Positions 6,470 through 11,035 of a DNA stretch of 11,035 nucleotides are shown piece after piece (positions within the stretch are counted from its first letter, which is position 1; every line of letters begins with the position of its first letter). Source of the DNA: Actinomycetes bacterium (GTDB taxonomy: Bacteria > Actinomycetota > Acidimicrobiia > Acidimicrobiales > RAAP-2). Location: NCBI GenBank assembly GCA_021805305.1, contig JAJZFO010000074.1, forward strand, positions 1-11,035, given 5' to 3'. The notes under the pieces are model-generated. The model was not told the origin of the DNA. It saw only the letters and a program-made list of their open reading frames with translations, and did not search any database. A program made the translations under genes and the position numbers.

Positions 6470-7027
6470 TCAGGCCCGCAGTTCGCTCGGCGCGAAGGGC
6501 GCGCCGTGTCCCGGCACCACCATGACGGGACCCAGGGCGAGCACGGCGGCGCGCGAGGCGTCGAGTTGTGCTTGGTCCTCGGCTCGCGGATCGATCGCCG
6601 GACCCTCGACCGACCACCACAGATGGGTGCACACGACCAAACCGTCGGCCGTCTCGATCACGGTCGAGATGTCCTGGGCGGTGTGTCCCGGCGTGTCGAG
6701 TAGACGCACCGACGGCGCGCCCTCGATCACGTCGCGCCGCTCACCCCAGTCGTCGCCGAAATACGTGGCCCAGACGTCGTGGAAACGGGCATTGGTGAAG
6801 AGCGCCGCGTTGAGCGTGTGGTCAGGGTGATGGTGCGAGAAGATGACGTCGGTCACGTCGCCCAGGCGCACGCCGAGGCGCTCCAGGGGCTCGACGATCA
6901 GTCGACGATCGGCCACCATACCCGGGTCGACGACGATCACGACGTCGTTCTCGCGCACGAGGACCACGCTGGAGGCCACGCGCTCGTTGGCGTAGCCATG
7001 GACAAGGACATCGACGGTTGCGGTCAT
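6470..7027 (-). CDS. MBL-fold metallo-hydrolase (MBLAC1-like)
   Basis: This 185-aa metallo-beta-lactamase-fold hydrolase shows the HxHxDH metal motif as SHHHPDH (H65, H67, D69, H70), H115 in DTPGHTAQD and H173 in VVPGHGAPF. The usual bridging Asp of the fourth motif is absent: the strand reads GLVVCTHLWWSVEGP (129-143), with Cys/Thr where GD is common. I recall similar THLWW segments in related actinobacterial proteins, so this may be a subfamily trait. The substrate is unknown; thioesters, lactones or nucleic acids are all possible for the fold. The ATG at 7027 follows TGAGGA (7033-7038, reverse strand). The open frame continues upstream to 7789 as a shadow of the divergent flavoprotein gene, which is rejected. 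A small zinc-ribbon membrane protein gene lies 16 bp downstream. Confidence 0.85.
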   Translation of the reverse strand: MTATVDVLVHGYANERVASSVVLVRENDVVIVVDPGMVADRRLIVEPLERLGVRLGDVTDVIFSHHHPDHTLNAALFTNARFHDVWATYFGDDWGERRDVIEGAPSVRLLDTPGHTAQDISTVIETADGLVVCTHLWWSVEGPAIDPRAEDQAQLDASRAAVLALGPVMVVPGHGAPFAPSELRA

Positions 7028-7207
7028 GGGGATCCTCACTTGATCTTCGCCGATGCTACCGTTCCGCGGTCCCACCCCTGTTCGCGCGCCACGTCGGATT
7101 CTCGCGGCGAGGCCCAACTCGTTCGTATCCAAATGATGTCGGAGGTGGCGTAGACTGTGGTGACGCCGTACGGAGACGATCGTCTCGCAGGCACGAAGGG
7201 TCAGTGC
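7028..7207. promoter_or_regulatory. divergent promoter region with a perfect 14-bp palindrome
   Basis: The 180-bp gap serves the MBL-fold gene (minus) and the NPD-like flavoprotein gene (plus). On the reverse strand TAGCAT (7058-7053) is a candidate -10 about 26 bases from the ATG. On the plus strand TAGACT (7151-7156) is a candidate -10; no convincing -35 is visible for either. The perfect palindrome GAGACGATCGTCTC (7173-7186) lies between the presumed plus-strand transcription start (near 7163) and the GAAGGG Shine-Dalgarno (7195-7200), where a repressor could block transcription. Confidence 0.5.
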
Positions 7208-8713
7208 ATGAACACGACTCCGACTCACCCTAACTCGCACCCCTGGTTGATCCAGGGTGGCATGGGGATCGCCATCTCCAATTGGCGCCTCGCGCGCGCC
7301 GTCGCCAGCGCCGGACAACTCGGCGTCGTCTCGGGCACCGCCATCGACAGCGTGTTCGCGCGTCGTCTCCAGGACCAGGGTGTCGACGACGCGCTGCGCG
7401 CGGTCCTCGACCGTTTTCCCGTCCAGAGCGTCGTCGAGGACGCCCTGCGTCGTTTCGCGACCGTGCGTCGCATCGCCGGCGCCCCGTACCGGAGTCTGGC
7501 GATGCTGAGCGACCGCAGCCCGCGTCGTGCCTTCGACCTCGTGGTGCTGGCGAGCTTCGTCGAGGTGGCCCTCGCCAAGTCGGGTCACGGTGGCTTGATC
7601 GGTATCAACCTCTTGACCAAAGTCCAGATCCCCACGGCCGCGTCGCTGTGCGGCGCGATTCTCGCCGGCGTGGACTACGTCATGATGGGCGCGGGCGTGC
7701 CCACGCACATCCCCGGGGTCATCGACGACCTGGTGCACGCCAGACCCACCACACTGCCCTTCGTCGTCACCGGCGCCACCAGTGACCACCCCGCGTCGTC
7801 ACTCACCTTCGACCCCGCGCCCTTCGTCAGCGACGCGGTCCTGACGCGACCCAAGTTCGTGGGCATCGTGTCCTCGCACGTCCTGGCGACGGCACTGTTC
7901 AAGCGCAGCAACGGGCCCGTCGACGGTTTCGTCGTCGAGCGACCGAGCGCCGGCGGTCACAACGCCCCCCCGCGCGGCACCTTCCCCCTCGACGAGCACG
8001 GCGGCCCGGTCTACGGTCCGCGCGACGAGGTCGACTACGCCGTCCTGCGCGACCTGGGCGTGCCCTTTTGGATCGGGGGCGGCGTGACCACGTCCGCCGA
8101 CGTCCGTGACGCGCAAGCGCTTGGCGCCTCGGGTGTGCAGGTGGGCACGATGTTCGCCTACTGCGAGGAATCCGGTATGGAGCCGGGACTTCGTCACCGA
8201 GTCCTCGAGACCATGTCACACGAGTCCCTCGAGGTCGCCACCTCGACGACGGCGTCCTCCACGGGCTACCCCTTCAAGGTGGTCGAACTCGAGGGCACCA
8301 TCGCCGATCCACTCGCCTACGCCCAGCGTCCGCGGCGTTGCGACCTCGGCTACCTGCGCGAGGCCTACCTCGACGAGCGCGGCGAGACGGCCTATCGGTG
8401 CGCGGCCGAACCGCTGGTCGCCTACGAGCGAAAGGGCGGCTCGCCCGAGGCCGCGCAGTCCACGACCTGCCTGTGCAATGGGCTGATGGCCACGTGCGGT
8501 CTGGCCCAGGTGCGGGCGACTGGTTACGTCGAGGCGCCCATCGTGACCAGCGGCGACCGCATCAACGAGATCGCCGTACTCCTGGTGGGGCGCGAGGACT
8601 ACAGCGCGCGCGACGTCATCGACTGGCTGAATCCCGACACCGTTCACGGCGCCCCGAGCGACACCGCCGACGCCGCGACGTCGGGGACCGCGAGTTCGGT
8701 CCCCTCACGCTAG
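7208..8713 (+). CDS. NPD / nitronate monooxygenase-family FMN oxidoreductase with Cys-containing C-terminal domain
   Basis: The 501-aa protein has an N-terminal FMN-binding TIM barrel of the 2-nitropropane dioxygenase family: WLIQGGMGIAIS (13-24), GLIGINLL (129-136), VDYVMMGAG (155-163), the SAGGHNAPPRG signature (247-257), FWIGGGV (287-293) and ASGVQVGTMFAYCEESG (307-323). It is longer than typical nitronate monooxygenases. The extra part, from about 345, has TGYPFKVV, RRCDLGYLREAY and a CLCNGLMATCG segment (421-431), with cysteines at 378, 398, 421, 423 and 430. A comparable long form exists in actinobacteria and resembles PfaD-like enoyl reductases (from memory). The substrate is unknown; nitronates or enoyl thioesters are options. 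ATG 7208 is chosen over the GTG at 7157 because that GTG sits at the predicted transcription start. The last 25 residues are a low-complexity Ala/Ser/Thr tail. Confidence 0.85.
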   Translation: MNTTPTHPNSHPWLIQGGMGIAISNWRLARAVASAGQLGVVSGTAIDSVFARRLQDQGVDDALRAVLDRFPVQSVVEDALRRFATVRRIAGAPYRSLAMLSDRSPRRAFDLVVLASFVEVALAKSGHGGLIGINLLTKVQIPTAASLCGAILAGVDYVMMGAGVPTHIPGVIDDLVHARPTTLPFVVTGATSDHPASSLTFDPAPFVSDAVLTRPKFVGIVSSHVLATALFKRSNGPVDGFVVERPSAGGHNAPPRGTFPLDEHGGPVYGPRDEVDYAVLRDLGVPFWIGGGVTTSADVRDAQALGASGVQVGTMFAYCEESGMEPGLRHRVLETMSHESLEVATSTTASSTGYPFKVVELEGTIADPLAYAQRPRRCDLGYLREAYLDERGETAYRCAAEPLVAYERKGGSPEAAQSTTCLCNGLMATCGLAQVRATGYVEAPIVTSGDRINEIAVLLVGREDYSARDVIDWLNPDTVHGAPSDTADAATSGTASSVPSR

Positions 8714-8736
8714 GTCCGGCGCCGGGCGTCACGTTA

Positions 8737-8754
8737 TATACCCCAGTGGGTATA
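8737..8754 (+). promoter_or_regulatory. CsoR/CstR-like operator in the thioredoxin promoter
   Basis: TATACCC-CAGT-GGGTATA is a perfect 7-bp inverted repeat with a 4-bp centre. Its AT-flanked G/C tracts match the operator type bound by the CsoR family (Cu(I)-sensing CsoR, persulfide-sensing CstR). The right half overlaps TATACT (8751-8756), a near-consensus -10, so binding would block RNA polymerase. A second possible -10, TAGGCT (8772-8777), lies downstream of the operator. No -35 is clear. The regulator gene is not in the window. Confidence 0.72.
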
Positions 8755-8804
8755 CTGGCACAAGCGTTCGTTAGGCTAGGACGCAACACTGCGAGGAGGC
8801 CGAC

Positions 8805-9203
8805 ATGGCGACAGTAGCAATCACCGGAGAGAACTTCGAGCAGGTCGTGACGTCCAACGACCTGGTCCTGGTGGACTTCTGGGCGGCGTGGTGCGGACCG
8901 TGCCGCAGCTTCGCGCCGGTGTACGAGAAGGTGTCGGCCCAGTACCCCGACGCGGTGTTCGCCAAGGTCGACACCGAGGCCGAGCAGGCCCTCGCGGCCT
9001 CGTTCAACATCATGTCCATCCCCACGTTGATGATCATCCGTGAGCAGGTCGTCATCTTCAGTCAGGCCGGCGCGTTGTCCGAATCGGCCCTGGTGGACCT
9101 GGTGCAGAAGGCCGCCGCGCTCGACATGGCCGAGATCCACCGCCAGATCGCCGAAGAGGCGAAGGAGCACGAGGCGAGCCACAGCGCCTCCGCGCAGTCC
9201 TGA
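8805..9203 (+). CDS. trxA: thioredoxin with charged C-terminal extension
   Basis: This 132-aa cytoplasmic thioredoxin has the active site WCGPC (29-33) within VDFWAAWCGPCRSFAP, and the cis-Pro P73 in SIPTLMI. It is a disulfide reductant recycled by thioredoxin reductase. The fold ends near residue 108; a further 24 residues, Glu/Ala/His/Ser rich, are helical then disordered and not part of the standard domain. The start is firm: GAGGAGG (8793-8799) lies 5 bases before the ATG. Unlike a housekeeping trxA, it stands alone behind a CsoR/CstR-like operator, which suggests induction by copper or reactive sulfur species (inference). The upstream flavoprotein gene ends 91 bp earlier and has no evident functional link. 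Confidence 0.93.
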   Translation: MATVAITGENFEQVVTSNDLVLVDFWAAWCGPCRSFAPVYEKVSAQYPDAVFAKVDTEAEQALAASFNIMSIPTLMIIREQVVIFSQAGALSESALVDLVQKAAALDMAEIHRQIAEEAKEHEASHSASAQS

Positions 9204-9417
9204 GCCCGTCAGGGTCCCGCACCCGCCCGGGGACGCCGAATTGGCCTCGCGGCCACCGGTAGTACTGGCGTCGACGCGTCGCGAGTGACGAATGGGCAAC
9301 GGTGCTCGACGCGCGTGGCGCGCCACGCATCACCACCGTGAGGCCGACTCGTCCTCGACGTGGCCGTGACCGTGGCCGTGGCGCCCGGTGAGGCGCCGGA
9401 CCACGCGGCCCGTGCGG
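9204..9417. terminator. convergent intergenic region with palindromes that may terminate trxA and the carboxypeptidase gene
   Basis: No gene is supported in this 214-bp gap between two convergent stops. It holds a perfect 16-bp palindrome, GCGTGGCGCGCCACGC (9313-9328). It also has a hairpin of GGCGCC (9380-9385) and GGCGCC (9392-9397) with a 6-base loop, 21 bp past the carboxypeptidase stop. A direct repeat of CGTGGCCGTG (9359-9368 and 9371-9380) abuts the hairpin. None has a T tract, so intrinsic termination is only a possibility. The base composition makes palindromes frequent here. Confidence 0.4.
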
Positions 9418-10665
9418 TCAGCCGACGCTTCGTGAGCCAAAGCCGATGGGCGAGATCGAGTGTTCGACCGTCAGGGGCACCTGCTGGACGACACCCACCT
9501 GGACGCTCAGTGTCCCCACCACGTCGCCCGCGGCCACGGGTTGGGTCTCGGCGTCGATATGTACCCTCACGGCGGCCGAGTGCAGCGAGGCGAACCAGCT
9601 GAGCCTCACGTGCTTCTTCACGACGACGTTCACGCGCTGATCGCCCCAGCCGAGCGTGCCGACCACCGTTCCCGCGGGGATCCACAACGTGCGCAGACTC
9701 GCCATCACCGATCGTTCCAGGGCGAGCGCCTCGTCGCCCGCCGGACCCAGCAGGTCACCGCCCTGGGCGCCCAGGACCACCGCGTAGGCCAACTGGGTCT
9801 GGCCATCGAGACTGAAGGTCATCGCCATGACGTCACAACCGCCCGCCGCCTGGGTGCGACCCGACTTGACGCCGACCACGTTGTCGACGCCAATGAAGGG
9901 CGTGTACGACCCGAGGGTGCCCGCCACCGGCAGCGTCACCGTCGACTGCGCGGCGATCTCGCGTATCACCGGATTCTCCATGAGCAGGGACGCGAGCTCA
10001 CCCATGTCGAGCGCGGTCGAGACCGAACCGGCATCAACTCCGGTGACGTCGGCGTAGTGGGTCCCCACGAGATTCAGGGTTCGGGCCTCGTCGTTCATCT
10101 GTTGGACGAAGGCGACGGGCCCGCCCCACGTGAGATTCGCCAGCATCGTCGCGAAGTTACCGGCCGAATGCACCATCAGACCGGCCAGCAACTGGTTCTC
10201 GCACAACGTCTCACCCACGGCGACGGCGGCGCTCGACTCGCCGTCGGCGACCATTTCGTCGTAGTTGGCGACGTCGCCGGCGTTCACGCGAAGACACGGT
10301 CCCGTCTCGCCGGGGGCGAGGGGAAGCTTCTGCAGCGTCACGTAGGCCGTCATCAATTTGGTGAGCGACGCGATGGGTACGACCTCATCGTGAAACGAGC
10401 GCTCCAGGCCCATGGCCGGGACCACGACGGCGGCGCTGCCGACGTGGGGCCACGCCAGGGGCGCGGCGACGGCGGCGTCGAGGTTCGACAACGACGGCGT
10501 CGAGGTCGAGGTCGAGGGTTGGTGCAGCAGGGGCGAGGGCATCATGAAGACCATGCCCGAGGCGATCATGGCGCCCGCGCTCACCGACGCCTGCGTCGCT
10601 CGACCCCACCGGCGATGAGGACGAGGCGACGACTGAGGCACCCACACGACGATACCGTCTGGCAC
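9418..10665 (-). CDS. D-alanyl-D-alanine carboxypeptidase-like protein (penicillin-binding, S11-like) with altered motifs
   Basis: Family members trim the terminal D-Ala of peptidoglycan pentapeptides outside the membrane. With the GTG start at 10665 the protein has 415 aa. A basic stretch (RPHRRWGR, 15-22) precedes a hydrophobic segment (about 26-42), giving a signal peptide or anchor, followed by a Ser/Thr/Pro linker. The catalytic SxxK is S100-LT-K103. The usual SxN site reads S167-A-G-N170, so the expected Asn is Gly, with an Asn one residue later. The usual KTG is K267-S-G. A C-terminal beta-rich region (about 325-415) resembles the trailing domain of these enzymes. The start is uncertain: GTGs at 10647 and 10641 are also possible and no Shine-Dalgarno decides. 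The frame is open to 10887 but that extension is Arg-rich and not protein-like. Confidence 0.83.
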   Translation of the reverse strand: MPDGIVVWVPQSSPRPHRRWGRATQASVSAGAMIASGMVFMMPSPLLHQPSTSTSTPSLSNLDAAVAAPLAWPHVGSAAVVVPAMGLERSFHDEVVPIASLTKLMTAYVTLQKLPLAPGETGPCLRVNAGDVANYDEMVADGESSAAVAVGETLCENQLLAGLMVHSAGNFATMLANLTWGGPVAFVQQMNDEARTLNLVGTHYADVTGVDAGSVSTALDMGELASLLMENPVIREIAAQSTVTLPVAGTLGSYTPFIGVDNVVGVKSGRTQAAGGCDVMAMTFSLDGQTQLAYAVVLGAQGGDLLGPAGDEALALERSVMASLRTLWIPAGTVVGTLGWGDQRVNVVVKKHVRLSWFASLHSAAVRVHIDAETQPVAAGDVVGTLSVQVGVVQQVPLTVEHSISPIGFGSRSVG

Positions 10666-11006
10666 CGAGGACTTGGACGCGCGCGGATTCGATGAGAGAT
10701 TTCGCGCCACGACGCGGTCGACTCGCACGGCACCGAGACGTCGTGGGCACCCCGGGTGCACCCGGTGGAAGACGACGCGTCGACGTGAGACGGGCGCGAG
10801 GAGCTCGCGCGCCGCGGCGCGAGGAGCGTCGATCACCCCGAGCGGCGCCGCGTGTCCTTCACGTCGGTCGGGCGCGTTCTCGCGCACGACCGATAGCGCC
10901 CATCGATCGCTCCCATCTCCACGAGGACCTAATACCTTTCTCGTCGTGAATCGTTGAGCCCGCGCCGTGGCGCCTGCGACACTGGAAGCACGAGAAAGGT
11001 GTTGCT
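10666..11006. promoter_or_regulatory. 341-bp region without a convincing gene; divergent promoters and a spaced inverted repeat
   Basis: Open frames here on both strands are Arg-rich with no recognisable family, so I call none. Near the right end ACCTTTCTCGT (10934-10944) and ACGAGAAAGGT (10990-11000) form a perfect 11-bp inverted repeat with 45 bp between; it extends to 13 of 14 when three outer bases are added. The right arm contains GAAAGG, which also works as a Shine-Dalgarno for the ATG at 11007. On the reverse strand the left arm leads into TATTAGGT, a weak -10-like site facing the carboxypeptidase gene. Confidence 0.4.
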
Positions 11007-11035
11007 ATGCAGGTGGTATCGCAGGCGCTGGTCGC
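11007..11035 (+). CDS. possible start of a further gene, cut by the right edge
   Basis: ATG at 11007 opens a frame reading MQVVSQALVA to the window edge. GAAAGG (10993-10998) lies 8 bases upstream at a good Shine-Dalgarno distance. Only nine full codons are visible, so no family can be assigned and the call rests on the ribosome binding site and position. Confidence 0.4.

Noticed and set aside
7028..7789. N-terminal extension of the MBL-fold frame to 439 aa
   Set aside because: It lies antisense to the NPD-like gene. The ATG at 7027 has a Shine-Dalgarno and begins the fold normally.
9359..9380. CGTGGCCGTG direct repeats as a start of a CRISPR or iteron array
   Set aside because: There are only two copies with a 12-bp period and no spacers; simple GC-rich redundancy explains them.
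9460..10695. 411-aa open frame on the plus strand
   Set aside because: It is antisense to the carboxypeptidase gene, which has SxxK, KSG and a signal segment. The frame itself is Arg/His/Gln rich and shows no motif.
10666..10887. N-terminal extension of the carboxypeptidase to a GTG at 10887
   Set aside because: The extra 74 residues are Arg-rich with no domain character and would put the signal segment far from the N-terminus. No Shine-Dalgarno is seen at 10887.

Overview
The window is very GC-rich and its genes carry GAGGAG-type ribosome binding sites and several GTG starts. It includes a luciferase-like oxidoreductase of a type usually tied to coenzyme F420, and an operator resembling CsoR-family sites. 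Candidate -10 hexamers are of the TAnnnT type (TAGTCT, TAGACT, TAGGCT, TAGCAT). Together these suggest a high-GC actinobacterium, perhaps of the Acidimicrobiia. The class is a guess. I see no mobile element, CRISPR array, tRNA or rRNA.

Left part (1-3881): a partial short-chain dehydrogenase on the minus strand runs off the left edge. It diverges from a three-gene plus-strand operon: a beta-ureidopropionase-like nitrilase-fold amidohydrolase, a dihydropyrimidinase/hydantoinase, and an LLM-class flavin/F420 oxidoreductase. The first two can catalyse successive hydrolyses in reductive pyrimidine (or hydantoin) breakdown. The third has no fixed role. No dihydropyrimidine dehydrogenase, transporter or transaminase is in view.

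Middle (4028-5585): two tandem, nearly abutting genes encode related secreted proteins of unknown function that share RWI and FSHWG motifs. A hairpin separates them from the convergent minus-strand genes.

Minus-strand block (5611-7027), in transcription order: an MBL-fold hydrolase, a small membrane protein with a zinc ribbon, then an ArsI-type C-As lyase. The last has its own promoter region with two facing ArsR-like boxes. Diverging from the block is an NPD/nitronate monooxygenase-like flavoprotein (7208-8713) with a perfect palindrome in its leader.

Right part (8737-11035): a thioredoxin preceded by a TATACCC/GGGTATA operator of the CsoR/CstR type; a minus-strand D-Ala-D-Ala carboxypeptidase-like protein with altered active-site motifs; and a 341-bp region without a convincing gene, holding a long-spaced inverted repeat next to the possible start of a further plus-strand gene.

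No single undescribed system dominates. The best leads are the two stress operators (arsenic and copper or persulfide type) whose regulators are not in the window, the tandem secreted paralogs, and the divergent carboxypeptidase.
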